From NCBI RefSeq assembly GCF_030815145.1, contig NZ_JAUSWJ010000001.1, forward strand, positions 3,703,501 through 3,767,500: a stretch of 64,000 nt of DNA, given 5' to 3'. The notes beneath the pieces were generated by a model. The model saw only the letters and a program-made list of their open reading frames with translations. It ran no database searches and was not told the DNA's origin. This document shows, one piece after another, positions 44,362-52,883 of the stretch; position 1 is the stretch's first letter, and each line of letters starts with the position of its first letter. The DNA comes from Kaistia geumhonensis. GTDB taxonomy: Bacteria > Pseudomonadota > Alphaproteobacteria > Rhizobiales > Kaistiaceae. The position numbers and the translations under genes are program-made.

Positions 44362-44697
44362 ATGACCCAGTATCTCGTCGCGATCCATCATCCGGATGGC
44401 TATGACGGTTCCAGCGAAGACGAGGCGATGCACCGCGACATCGATCGGCTCAATGACGAGATGGTCGCCGCCGGTATCCGACGCTTCGTGGGCGGGCTGA
44501 AGCCGTCCGGGGAGGCGCGGGCCGTGCGACGGCGCGGGCGCGATCTCATGGTCACCGACGGCCCCTATCTCGAGACCAAGGAGCATATAGGCGGCTTTTG
44601 GGTGCTCGAACTTCCGGGCATGGACGAGGCCCTCGCATGGGGGCGCAAGGCCGCCACTGCATGCCGCGCGAATGTCGAGGTACGTGCCTTCTGGTGA
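44362..44697 (+). CDS. YCII-related (DGPF) domain protein
   Basis: 111 residues. MTQYLVAIHHPDGYDG opens the fold; VTDGPYLETKEHIGGFWVLE carries the DGP motif that names the DGPF subgroup, and a C-terminal 'DEALAWGRKA' helix follows. GAGGAG precedes the start. The fold is dimeric alpha-beta; function is not established. Members often sit next to an ECF sigma factor gene, which is absent here. Confidence 0.85.
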   Translation: MTQYLVAIHHPDGYDGSSEDEAMHRDIDRLNDEMVAAGIRRFVGGLKPSGEARAVRRRGRDLMVTDGPYLETKEHIGGFWVLELPGMDEALAWGRKAATACRANVEVRAFW

Positions 44698-44889
44698 CGA
44701 GCAAGTGTCGGTGCCGGAACGCGAAGGCTATCCGCATTCGAGGTGACCGTTCCACACGACGCCTTGCGCGGCGGCAAGGACGTTCGGTGATCCGCTAAAA
44801 CAATGCGCCGGCGATCCATGTGCGCTTAACGGTTGGCGGCGAATACTCGCCCGAGCACAGCCGCAACAGGCTGGCCCGGAGGAAGTGCC

Positions 44890-45297
44890 ATGAAGATGAC
44901 CGTGAAGACGCCAAACCTGTTCCTCGTCGCAACCCTTTTCGCGACGCTGGCGACAGCGCCCGCGCTGGCGCAGGAGACGCCGAGCCTCACCGGCGCCTGG
45001 AAGGGCTCCAGTGATTTCATCGGCAAGCAGTCCGGCTTCATGACGGGCGATGTCACGATCACGATCACCGAGCAGCAGGGCCGGTCCTTCCGCGCCAAGG
45101 TCTCCTATCCGTCCGAGAAGGGCGAGTTCAGCGAGGATCTGATCGGCACGGTTACGCCGGATGGCAAGGGAGTCTTCCTTGTCGACGACGACGGCGTCCA
45201 TCTCGGAACGCTCGCCGGCGACACGCTGGATGTCTGCTATCTCGAGACGGGCGACGATGCGATGGCCGCCTGTTCGCGACTCACCAGGCAGCCCTGA
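44890..45297 (+). CDS. Small secreted protein of unknown function
   Basis: 135 residues. GGAGGAAG lies upstream of the start at 44890. NLFLVATLFATLATAPALAQ is a Sec signal peptide cut after ALA. The mature 110 residues look like a beta-rich domain (LTGAWKGSSDFIGKQSGFMT, VTITITEQQGRSFRAKVSYP, GVFLVDDDGVHLGTLAGDTL) with two cysteines (CYLE, CSRL) likely paired. I do not recognise a named family. A hairpin follows at 45318. Confidence 0.7.
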   Translation: MKMTVKTPNLFLVATLFATLATAPALAQETPSLTGAWKGSSDFIGKQSGFMTGDVTITITEQQGRSFRAKVSYPSEKGEFSEDLIGTVTPDGKGVFLVDDDGVHLGTLAGDTLDVCYLETGDDAMAACSRLTRQP

Positions 45298-45317
45298 CGT
45301 CCGTTTCGACGCCACCG

Positions 45318-45344
45318 GGCCGCGGGAGAAACACTCCCGTGGCC
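45318..45344 (+). terminator. Hairpin after the secreted-protein gene, terminator-like
   Basis: GGCCGCGGGAG and CTCCCGTGGCC form an 11-pair stem with one G-T wobble and an AAACA loop, 20 bases after the stop codon. Only a short TT follows, so termination efficiency is uncertain. The rest of the 222-base gap to the CopD-like gene shows nothing else. Confidence 0.4.
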
Positions 45345-45519
45345 TTCCGATGCCCGCTTTCGGAACCTCTCCCCGCTCTCGCGATTGTCCATCCGCGTGA
45401 CATCCGCCTGAGCAAGGGAGGCTCGTGACCGAATTCCGGCACCATAGCGGCCAGGTTCTGCCGGGTTGTCCCTCATCGCCCCGGCGGAGGCGCGTCGTTG
45501 CGCGCTGGAGGCGGGCGTG

Positions 45520-46044
45520 GTGAGCGGTATCGGCATCCCCGATTGGCTGGTCGCGACGGTGCCGCTCTGGAAGGCGGTGCACATCATCGCGCTTTCGATC
45601 TGGTGCGGCGGGCTGATCGTGCTGCCCATGATGCTGGCGCTGCACGATCCTGCCGTTTCGCCGGGCGACTACCGGATCATCCGTCATTCGACGCATCTCA
45701 CCTACACGATGGTCGTGACGCCCGCGGCGGTGGTCGCCGTGATCGCCGGCACCTGGCTGATCTTCCTGCGTCAGGTCTTCGAGCCCTGGCTCTTCGCCAA
45801 GCTGGCGCTGGTCGCGGCGTTGATGGCCCTCCATGCCACGATCGGCCATGTCATCGTGCGCATCTCCGAGGCGCCTGGACGGCGGAGGCCGCCGAGCCCC
45901 TATTGGCCGATCGGCGGCGTTCTCGCCTGCGCGACCGGCATCCTCGTGCTTGTCCTCGCCAAGCCGGACCTCGCCGGCCTTTCCTTTCCGCACTGGCTGG
46001 TGACGCCACAGGGGCGTCAGCTGCCCTTCGTGCCGAGCCCGTAG
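45520..46044 (+). CDS. CopD/HemJ-like membrane protein
   Basis: About 174 residues from GTG at 45520 (GTG at 45517 equally possible), with GGAGG upstream. Four hydrophobic segments. WKAVHIIALSIWCGGLIVLPM resembles the first helix of the CopD/HemJ group with a His in the helix, and LFAKLALVAALMALHATIGH gives another conserved-looking His. It lies next to the terminal oxidase genes, where such proteins are often found and where a role in haem or copper supply is suspected. Its end overlaps the convergent DUF2231 gene by 28 bases. Confidence 0.7.
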   Translation: MSGIGIPDWLVATVPLWKAVHIIALSIWCGGLIVLPMMLALHDPAVSPGDYRIIRHSTHLTYTMVVTPAAVVAVIAGTWLIFLRQVFEPWLFAKLALVAALMALHATIGHVIVRISEAPGRRRPPSPYWPIGGVLACATGILVLVLAKPDLAGLSFPHWLVTPQGRQLPFVPSP

Positions 46045-46529
46045 TCGAAGACGAGCTTGCCGCCATGCCACCCGGTCAAAATCACCACACCCGCCGAGAT
46101 CGCCGACAGGAGCAGGCCGTAGGGCAGGACCGCGCCTTCCGCATCGCCGAGGCGATAGCCCCAGTTGGCACCGAGCAGCGAGAGCAGCGTCACGGCGATG
46201 ATGAAATGCGTCCAGGCCGCAGCCCTCGCCCTGATGCCGGGCACGAGCAGCAGCTCCGCCGTTCCGGAGAGGCCGGCGACCATGCCGATCAAAAAGGCGC
46301 CGCCGACCGCCCAGATCGCCGCGCGCGCCCAGAACGGATCACCCGTCCACCAATAGAGAGCGTCGGCGCCGAGCGTGCAGAAGGTGAGGGCCACCGGAAA
46401 GGCGACGCTCATCGCATGGATCGGATGACCGAACAGAGCAACCCGCGACTCCGTATCGTCAAAGCCGGGCTTCTCGACGATCGGATCGATCAGTCTCTCT
46501 TCCGCGCCTTCGATCTCCTGCGTCGCCAT
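46017..46529 (-). CDS. DUF2231 domain membrane protein
   Basis: 170 residues. VALFGHPIHAMSVAFPVALT carries the HP-x-H motif of the family, followed by four hydrophobic segments including WAVGGAFLIGMVAGLSGTAELL and FIIAVTLLSLLGANWGYRL. GAGGAACGAG precedes the ATG at 46529. The two histidines of the motif suggest haem or metal binding, unproven. It is antisense to the upstream part of the oxidase subunit II frame: the two starts compete for the same 105 bases. Confidence 0.8.
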   Translation of the reverse strand: MATQEIEGAEERLIDPIVEKPGFDDTESRVALFGHPIHAMSVAFPVALTFCTLGADALYWWTGDPFWARAAIWAVGGAFLIGMVAGLSGTAELLLVPGIRARAAAWTHFIIAVTLLSLLGANWGYRLGDAEGAVLPYGLLLSAISAGVVILTGWHGGKLVFDYGLGTKGS

Positions 46530-47210
46530 GAGCGCTCGTTCCTCGTTCCTCTTGTCATCGGGACAACGGCGCTTGGACTGTCCGGTTGCGAGGCGCCGCT
46601 CTCGACGCTTTCTCCGGCCGGGCCGGGTGCCCGCGCGATCGCGACGCTCTGGTGGGTGATGCTGGCCGCCGCGTGCGCGATCTTCTTGCTTGTCGCCGCG
46701 CTGCTGGTTCTCGCCTGGCTGCGGAGGCCGGACGAGGCGAAGCGCGGCGGGGAACGCGTCTGGATCTTCGGCTTCGGCCTCGCCTTTCCGCTGGTCGTGC
46801 TCACGGCGCTGCTCGGCTTCGGGCTCGTGATCGGCGAGAGGCTGATGCCGCGCCCTTCGCCCGACATCGTGCGGGTCGGGGCGGAAGCGCGGCGCTTCGC
46901 CTGGACCTTCTCCTATGACGACCTGCCGGGCCGGCGGACCGAGGACGTGCTGCATGTTCCGGCCGGGCGGCCCATCGACGTGGCGATCACGACCGCCGAC
47001 GTCATTCACAGCTTCTGGGTGCCGCGGCTCGCCGGCAAGCTCGATGCCGTGCCCGGCCATGTCAATGTCCTGCGAATCGAGGCGGAAGAGCCCGGCACCT
47101 ATCAGGGCCGCAGCGCCGAATTCAGCGGCGCCGGCTATGACGGCTTCGCCTTCACCGTCGTCGCCCATTCGCCCGAAGACTGGGCCGCGTTCCTGGAGGG
47201 CGGCGAATGA
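46425..47210 (+). CDS. Terminal oxidase subunit II without CuA ligands (quinol-oxidase-like)
   Basis: About 261 residues from 46425; the true start is unclear. The body has a lipobox LSGC (Cys55), two membrane helices and a cupredoxin domain. At the CuA site only the first His (His195 in DVIHSFWVP) remains. The C-x3-C-x3-H-x2-M ligand series reads Ser230, Ser234, Tyr238, Phe241 (GRSAEFSGAGYDGF), as in CyoA-type quinol oxidases. No ribosome site is seen before ATG 46425 or 46416. A CTG at 46518 would give a normal-length lipoprotein signal, so non-ATG initiation is possible. The stop overlaps the next gene by 4 bases. Confidence 0.85.
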   Translation: MTEQSNPRLRIVKAGLLDDRIDQSLFRAFDLLRRHERSFLVPLVIGTTALGLSGCEAPLSTLSPAGPGARAIATLWWVMLAAACAIFLLVAALLVLAWLRRPDEAKRGGERVWIFGFGLAFPLVVLTALLGFGLVIGERLMPRPSPDIVRVGAEARRFAWTFSYDDLPGRRTEDVLHVPAGRPIDVAITTADVIHSFWVPRLAGKLDAVPGHVNVLRIEAEEPGTYQGRSAEFSGAGYDGFAFTVVAHSPEDWAAFLEGGE

Positions 47211-49690
47211 GCGCGCTCGCCCGCCACCGACGCCTTCAGGCCATCTGGTCGTCCCCACCGGGTTGGAAGGGCCTCTTCTCGACGGTGAACCACACCGATG
47301 TCGGGCTGATGTTCCTCGTCACGGCCTTCTTCTATTTTCTCGTCGCCGGCGTCCTGGCGATGCTGATCCGCGCACAGCTCGCCACCCCGCATTCGGCCTT
47401 CGCGGGCCCGGAGATCTACAACCAGATCTTCACGATGCACGGGACCATCATGATGTTCCTGTTCGCGATTCCCGCGATCGAGGGCATGGCGATCTACCTG
47501 CTGCCCAAGATGCTCGGCACCCGCGATCTCGCCTATCCGCGCCTCGGCGCCTATGGCTACTGGTGCTATTTCTTCGGCGGCGCGATGCTGCTCGTCTCGC
47601 TCCTGCTCGGCATCGCGCCGGACGGCGGCTGGTTCATGTATCCGCCCCTGACGGGCAAGGTCTATTCGCCCGGCATCAACACCGATTTCTGGCTGCTCGG
47701 CATCACCTTCGTCGAAATTTCCGCGATCTCGGCCGCGGTCGAGTTCACCGTCTCGATCCTGCGCTACCGCGCGCCGGGCATGTCGCTCGCGAAGATGCCG
47801 ATCTTCGCCTGGTACATGCTGGTCACCTCGCTGATGATCCTGACCGGCTTCCCGCCCCTGATCCTCGGCTCGATCCTGCTCGAGCTCGAGCGCACTTTCG
47901 GACTGCCCTTCTTCCAGGCCGAGCTCGGCGGAGACAGCCTGCTCTGGCAGCACCTCTTCTGGCTGTTCGGCCATCCCGAGGTCTACATCATCTTCCTGCC
48001 CGCGGCGGGGCTGGTCTCCACCATCTTGCCCGTCATGTCCTCGACCACGCTGCTCGGCTATCGCTATGTCGTCGCGGCGGCCGTGGCGCTCGCCATCCTG
48101 AGCTTCGGGCTCTGGGTGCACCACATGTTCACGACGGGCATCCCGCATATGGGGCTCGCCTTCTTCTCGGCCGCCTCGACGCTCGTCGCGGTGCCGACGG
48201 CGGTGCAGGTCTTCGCCTGGATCGGCACCCTCTGGAAAGGGCGGCCGCAGTTGCGCCTGCCCATGCTCCATATCCTCGGCTTCTTCGCCACCTTCGTCAT
48301 CGGCGGGCTCACGGGCGTCATGGTCGCCGTCGTGCCGTTCGACTGGCAGGTGCACGACACGGCCTTCGTGACCGCGCATCTCCACTACGTCCTGTTCGGC
48401 GGCTTCGTCTTTCCGCTGCTCGCCGCGCTCTATTACTGGCTGCCGCTCGCGACCGGACGGGCGCGCTTCTTCCGCCTCGGCGAGCTCGCCTTCGCGCTGA
48501 TCTTCGTCGGCTTCCACGTCACGTTTCTCGCCATGCATTTCGCTGGACTCATGGGCCAGCGCCGGCGCATCTCGACCTATTCGCCAGAGGACGGCTGGAC
48601 GGCGATCAATCTCGTTTCTTCCGTCGGCGGGTTCATTCTCGCCTTCGGCCTCGTGATGGTGATGATCGAGGTGGTGCTGCATTTCTTCGTGCGGCATCGC
48701 GCGCCGCGAAACCCATGGCGCGCCGGGACGCTGGAATGGGCGAGCGCCATGCCGCCGCCGGCCTACAACTTCGCCAGCCTGCCGCAGGTCGACGACCGCG
48801 AGCCGCTTCGTTCCGATCCGGACCTTCCGGCCCGGCTCGCCCGGGGCGAGGGCTATCTTGCCGCGCCGAACGGGATGATCCGTGAATCACTCGCCGTCGA
48901 TGTGGCGAGTGGCGCGCCCGAACACCACGTCGTCTATCCCGGCAACACGCATCTGCCGATCGTGCTCGCCGCCGTCACCGGCCTGTTCTTCCTGGCGCTG
49001 CTCCTGAAGGTCCTGTGGGTCGCGCCGCTTGCGATGGTCGGCGTCGCCGTGCTCGCCTGGCACTGGGTCTGGCAGCTCGGCCGGCGCGAGGATGTCGGGG
49101 AAGTCACCGTCGGGCGCGGATTGTCGCTGCCGACGATCGCCGAGGTCGACCGGCCGCCCGGATGGTGGGGCTCCGTCTTCCTGCTCGTCGCCGACGCGAC
49201 CCTGTTCGGCTCGCTGCTGTTCGGCTACGCCTTCCTGTGGACCATTGCTCCCGGATGGCCGCCGCCGGCCTGGATCGAGCCGTCCACGATCGTGGTCGCG
49301 ATTGCAGGTGTCGGCATTGCGCTCTCGCTGCTCGGGCCATCCCTTGCCGTCGTCGTGAACAAGCGCGGCCGGAACCCGATCGCGGCGCTCGCGCTCTCGC
49401 TCGCCGGATCGATCGCGATCGCCGCCGCGCTCCTGGTCCTGCTGGCCACGGCGCCGGCCGCGACCGGCCATGCCTATGGCGCGACGCTCCTGGTCATGGG
49501 GGGCTACGGCATCCTCCACGCCATCGTCGTCGCGCTGATCGCCGCCTTCCTGCTCGCCCGGGTGCGCGCCGGCTATGTCTCGCCGCGCCGCCGCGCGGAA
49601 ATCGCCATCCTGCCGGTCTGGGGCGCCTATCTCGCTGGCATCGCAGTCGTCATCCTGCTCGCCGCCTATCTGCCGGTCGCCCTGTCATGA
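47207..49690 (+). CDS. Haem-copper terminal oxidase, fused subunits I and III
   Basis: 827 residues. Subunit I (about 1-540) has all metal ligands: haem-a His in FTMHGTIMM, CuB site WQHLFWLFGHPEVY (the cross-linked His-x3-Tyr and proton-channel Glu) with HHMFTTG, and the haem pair in DTAFVTAHLHYVLFG. This is the A1 type. After a linker, subunit III (about 610-827) follows with WWGSVFLLVADATLFGSLLF. It reduces oxygen to water in the inner membrane and pumps protons. The I-III fusion with a CuA-less subunit II suggests electrons come from quinol. Transcribed with its neighbours through 4-base overlaps. Confidence 0.93.
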   Translation: MSALARHRRLQAIWSSPPGWKGLFSTVNHTDVGLMFLVTAFFYFLVAGVLAMLIRAQLATPHSAFAGPEIYNQIFTMHGTIMMFLFAIPAIEGMAIYLLPKMLGTRDLAYPRLGAYGYWCYFFGGAMLLVSLLLGIAPDGGWFMYPPLTGKVYSPGINTDFWLLGITFVEISAISAAVEFTVSILRYRAPGMSLAKMPIFAWYMLVTSLMILTGFPPLILGSILLELERTFGLPFFQAELGGDSLLWQHLFWLFGHPEVYIIFLPAAGLVSTILPVMSSTTLLGYRYVVAAAVALAILSFGLWVHHMFTTGIPHMGLAFFSAASTLVAVPTAVQVFAWIGTLWKGRPQLRLPMLHILGFFATFVIGGLTGVMVAVVPFDWQVHDTAFVTAHLHYVLFGGFVFPLLAALYYWLPLATGRARFFRLGELAFALIFVGFHVTFLAMHFAGLMGQRRRISTYSPEDGWTAINLVSSVGGFILAFGLVMVMIEVVLHFFVRHRAPRNPWRAGTLEWASAMPPPAYNFASLPQVDDREPLRSDPDLPARLARGEGYLAAPNGMIRESLAVDVASGAPEHHVVYPGNTHLPIVLAAVTGLFFLALLLKVLWVAPLAMVGVAVLAWHWVWQLGRREDVGEVTVGRGLSLPTIAEVDRPPGWWGSVFLLVADATLFGSLLFGYAFLWTIAPGWPPPAWIEPSTIVVAIAGVGIALSLLGPSLAVVVNKRGRNPIAALALSLAGSIAIAAALLVLLATAPAATGHAYGATLLVMGGYGILHAIVVALIAAFLLARVRAGYVSPRRRAEIAILPVWGAYLAGIAVVILLAAYLPVALS

Positions 49691-50007
49691 CGGACGTCCT
49701 GCGCATGCTGATCGCGCCGCTGGCCTGGCTCGCCGCCTTCAGCGCTGTCTACGGGCTGCAGGCGATCCTCTGCGCCGCGCCGCCGGAAGGAACGCTCGCC
49801 GGCATCTCCATGTCGCGCGTTCTGCTCGGACTTGCCTTCGCTGCCGCGCTGGCCCTGCAGGGCGTGTTGCTGGCTGTGCTCCTCTCCCGCCGCTTCGGCT
49901 CAAGAGGAGGCTTCGTGCGGACGGTCAGCATCACCGGCGGCATTGTCGGGCTCGTCGCGACGCTTTGGACGTTCTTCCCCGTCCTGGCGCTGCCTCTATG
50001 CCGATGA
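49687..50007 (+). CDS. Small membrane protein of the oxidase operon
   Basis: 106 residues with about three hydrophobic segments (IAPLAWLAAFSAVYGLQAIL, LLGLAFAAALALQGVLLAVL, TGGIVGLVATLWTFFPVLAL). The start overlaps the stop of the I/III gene (ATGA) and the end overlaps the CtaG-like gene, so it is translated with them. I do not recognise a named family; similar small proteins occur in the same position in related oxidase clusters. It may be an extra oxidase subunit. Confidence 0.75.
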   Translation: MTDVLRMLIAPLAWLAAFSAVYGLQAILCAAPPEGTLAGISMSRVLLGLAFAAALALQGVLLAVLLSRRFGSRGGFVRTVSITGGIVGLVATLWTFFPVLALPLCR

Positions 50008-50678
50008 TGAGGGCCTGGCCGCTCATTGCCGGGCTCCTGCTGCTGGCGGCGCTCTGGCTGGGGCCGCTGCCCGAGATGGCCCGGCGGGCGTTCTCGCCGC
50101 ACATGATCCTGCATCTCGGCCTGACCCTGGTGGCGGCTCCGCTTGTCGCGATCGGTGCGATCCGCCTTCTGCCGACGCACTGGCGCGAGGGGGCGGGGCA
50201 GCCGCTCTCCGCCGCGCTCGCGGTCTCGGCGCTCGAATTCGTCGTCGTCTGGGGCTGGCATGCGCCAGCGCTTCACGAAGCCGCCGCCGGCTCGTCCGTC
50301 ATGTTCGCGGTCCAGCAGGCGAGTTTTCTCGCCGCAGGTCTCGCGCTCTGGGGCACGGCCTTTTTCGGCCGTGGCCGTCGGCATGCCGCGGCCGGTGCGC
50401 TCGCCATGCTGCTGACCTCGATGCACATGGCGATGCTCGGCGTGCTTCTCGTGCTCGCCCCGCGCCTCGTCTATGCGCCGCAGTTCTGCCTCGGCGCCTT
50501 CGGCCTCGATCCACTCGGGGATCAGCAGCTCGGCGGCGGTCTGATGGCGTTCTTCGGAGGCGGTGCCGCTGCCATCGGCGGCGCGGTGCTCGCGCTGCGT
50601 CTCGGGCGGGAGAGGGACGGGCTCGACGAGGCAGTGCCGATGCCGGTCGAGCGGTTTAGGACTCCGGATCGTACATGA
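49998..50678 (+). CDS. CtaG-like cytochrome oxidase assembly protein (caa3 type)
   Basis: 226 residues, mostly membrane-spanning. FSPHMILHLGLTLVAAPLVA, FVVVWGWHAPALHEAA and LLTSMHMAMLGVLLVLAPR, with repeated His and Met in helices, match the CtaG_caa3 family rather than the periplasmic Cox11 type. It probably helps deliver copper to CuB. Starts at 49998, 50004 or 50007 are all possible; the second forms an ATGA overlap with the previous gene. The end overlaps the convergent YCII gene by 23 bases. Confidence 0.85.
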   Translation: MPMMRAWPLIAGLLLLAALWLGPLPEMARRAFSPHMILHLGLTLVAAPLVAIGAIRLLPTHWREGAGQPLSAALAVSALEFVVVWGWHAPALHEAAAGSSVMFAVQQASFLAAGLALWGTAFFGRGRRHAAAGALAMLLTSMHMAMLGVLLVLAPRLVYAPQFCLGAFGLDPLGDQQLGGGLMAFFGGGAAAIGGAVLALRLGRERDGLDEAVPMPVERFRTPDRT

Positions 50679-51003
50679 TCTCGCGTACCTCCTGAGCGCA
50701 GCGACACGCAACGGCGAGCTTCTCCGCCCAGGCATGCGCCTCTTTGCGCGTCTCGACCTCGATAATCGAGAAGCCGCCGATCGCGGGCTTCGCCTCAGGC
50801 GCAAGCCCCTCGGAGACGGTTCCCTCGCTCCCAACGATCGTTGCGCGCTGTCGTTCGATCCCGCCGCCGAAGATCCAGACGCCGGCGGCCTTCGCCTCGC
50901 GGACGAGGGCGTGCGCTGCCTCGCCGACCGCCGCCATTTCACCGGCCGGGATGTGATCCATCGCGCCGTCGTCAAATGAAATCAGGAAACGCGGCATGGC
51001 CAT
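50656..51003 (-). CDS. YCII-related domain protein
   Basis: 115 residues. MPRFLISFDDGAMDHIPAGE opens the fold and AIGGFSIIEVETRKEAHAWAE matches the second half of the YCII domain. The DGP motif is not present (SEGLAPEAKPAIGG instead). GGGGAGGG precedes the ATG at 51003. It is a second, diverged member of the family 6 kb from the first. The role is unknown. Confidence 0.8.
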   Translation of the reverse strand: MAMPRFLISFDDGAMDHIPAGEMAAVGEAAHALVREAKAAGVWIFGGGIERQRATIVGSEGTVSEGLAPEAKPAIGGFSIIEVETRKEAHAWAEKLAVACRCAQEVREIMYDPES

Positions 51004-51137
51004 GGCCCTCCCCGCAGACGGAACAGGGCTCTGAGCCTATCCGTCCTTGCACGACATGCCGAGGCCGAATGGCACGGGAAGCCAAAGACACAACTATCGA
51101 AATTGTCCTAATAGATACGGCCAGCCAGAGGCCGAAT

Positions 51138-51213
51138 GGCGCGCCCGAAGAGATTCGAACTCCTGACCCCCAGATTCGTAGTCTGGTGCTCTATCCAGCT
51201 GAGCTACGGGCGC
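51138..51213 (-). tRNA. tRNA-Arg (anticodon ACG)
   Basis: The minus strand folds as a cloverleaf: acceptor GCGCCCG with CGGGCGC, D arm AGCTCAGCTGGATAGAGCAC, anticodon stem CCAGA/TCTGG around CTACGAA, and TTCGAAT in the T loop. The anticodon is ACG, read as ICG after deamination, for CGN Arg codons. The discriminator G and the CCA end are encoded. 76 bases. Confidence 0.97.
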
Positions 51214-51386
51214 CTGCCTGTCGTGGAAGGCTTGCTTCCAGCGAGTAGGGCCGCCAAGCGGCGGCGGCGTCTTGTTAGCCGCTCGCCTTCTCGATTGCAA
51301 GCGCCTCGTTCCGGCGGGACGATGCCTGTGGATAGAACGCAGCGCGCGGAGCCGGCGAGCCGTCTCCAGCGCCCCTCTCCGGTCCG

Positions 51387-52883
51387 TCAGCGCGCGTGGG
51401 CGCGGCGAGCGCGATCGAAGGCGACCGGGCGGTCGGGGATGGCGATCTCGAAGACGGCGCCGGGGCCCTCGGTCTCGACGAGCGTGATCGAGCCGCCATG
51501 GGCGCGAACGATCTCGGCGGCGATGGCGAGGCCGAGGCCCGTTCCTCCGGGGCGGACGCCGCCCTGGAAGGCCTGGAAGAGGTTGGCCTTGGCCCGCTCG
51601 GGCACGCCGGGTCCGGTATCGGCGACGCGCACCGTGACGACCGTCCCGCGCCGGTCGGCCTCCATCAGAAGGCGCCGGACGATGGCCGGATCGCTTTCGC
51701 CGTCCATGGCCTGGACGGCGTTGCGGCAGAGATTGAGCAGCACGCGGAAGAGCTGGTCGGGGTCCGCATCGATCTCGAAGGCGCTCTCGATGCGGATCTC
51801 GCAGCGGATGGTAGCGTGGTTATCGAGCCCGAGCACGTCGACGACATCGCGCGCGACACGGTGGAGCGCCACGAGCCGTCGGCTCGGCTCGCGTTCGCGC
51901 GCCCGCCCATAGGCGAGGGTGGTCTGGCAATAGTCGATGGCGCGCCCGAGCGTCGCGATCAGCTTCGGGGCGAATCGCTGCACGGTCGGATCGGGCAGCG
52001 AGGCGATGCGATCCGAGAAGAGCTGCGCCGACGCGAGAAGATTGCGGAGGTCGTGGTTGACCTTCGACACCGCGAGCCCGAGATCGGCGAGATGCGCCTT
52101 TTGCAGCAGCGTCTCGGAAAGCTGGCGCTGCATCGTGGCCAGTTCGGTCTCGGCGACGCCGATCTCGTCGGCGCGGCCGCTCGGCACGATGATCCGCGAC
52201 CGGTCCTCGGGATCCTCCGAGAAGCGCACCATGGCCTGCGACAGCCGGCGCATCGGTCGGACGAAGAGGCGCTGGAGGCTGATATAGATCGGGATCGCGG
52301 CGATGATCGAGATCAGCGCCGACATCACGAGGATCGTGCCGCCGAAATGCAGCATCGCGGTGCGCAGCGGCCGGTCGCTGATGACCAGTTCGAGGGTGTT
52401 GCCGTCGCGCGAGGGACCGATGACGCGCAGCGTATGCGGTTCGCTCGCCGTCAGGGTCGCGAAGGCGGCGCCGATCGACGACAGGGCGAGCGGCTGGCGG
52501 AGATCAACGGTCTCGTCGACACTCGGGGGCATCTCGACGGCGGCGAGCAGGCGCGTCGCCGGACCCGTCCGCAGCACGATCGCCGTCGCCCCGACGGTCG
52601 CGAGCAACTCGTCCTGCACCTGGCGCGGCACATCGCTCCAGGCGGCCGAATCGAGCAGGATGCTCGCGGCCTGCGCCGTCGCCATGCGATCCTCGAGGAA
52701 ACGCAGGCGGAAGGCGGCGATCGTCGGCACGAAACCGGCGACGCCCGTGACCATCACGAAGACGACCGTGAGGATCATGAGCTTGACGGAAAGGCTGGGC
52801 GCGCGCCGGCGCCGCGCGGCGGCAGTCTCCGCCGACGGTCCATCCCGGCCTGCCTCAGCCCCGTCGGGGCTTGCTTCCGCCAT
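51387..52883 (-). CDS. Orphan sensor histidine kinase
   Basis: 498 residues. Two membrane helices (about 33-56 and 180-203) enclose a periplasmic sensor region of about 120 residues. Then come a HAMP-like segment (LFVRPMRRLSQAMVRFSEDP), a dimerisation helix with phospho-acceptor His277 in SKVNHDLRN, and an ATPase domain with N box NLCRNAVQAM, G1 DTGPGVP and G2 GGTGLGLAIA. No response regulator lies beside it, so its partner is elsewhere. Basic N- and C-terminal tails. Divergent from rpmH. Confidence 0.93.
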   Translation of the reverse strand: MAEASPDGAEAGRDGPSAETAAARRRRAPSLSVKLMILTVVFVMVTGVAGFVPTIAAFRLRFLEDRMATAQAASILLDSAAWSDVPRQVQDELLATVGATAIVLRTGPATRLLAAVEMPPSVDETVDLRQPLALSSIGAAFATLTASEPHTLRVIGPSRDGNTLELVISDRPLRTAMLHFGGTILVMSALISIIAAIPIYISLQRLFVRPMRRLSQAMVRFSEDPEDRSRIIVPSGRADEIGVAETELATMQRQLSETLLQKAHLADLGLAVSKVNHDLRNLLASAQLFSDRIASLPDPTVQRFAPKLIATLGRAIDYCQTTLAYGRAREREPSRRLVALHRVARDVVDVLGLDNHATIRCEIRIESAFEIDADPDQLFRVLLNLCRNAVQAMDGESDPAIVRRLLMEADRRGTVVTVRVADTGPGVPERAKANLFQAFQGGVRPGGTGLGLAIAAEIVRAHGGSITLVETEGPGAVFEIAIPDRPVAFDRARRAHAR

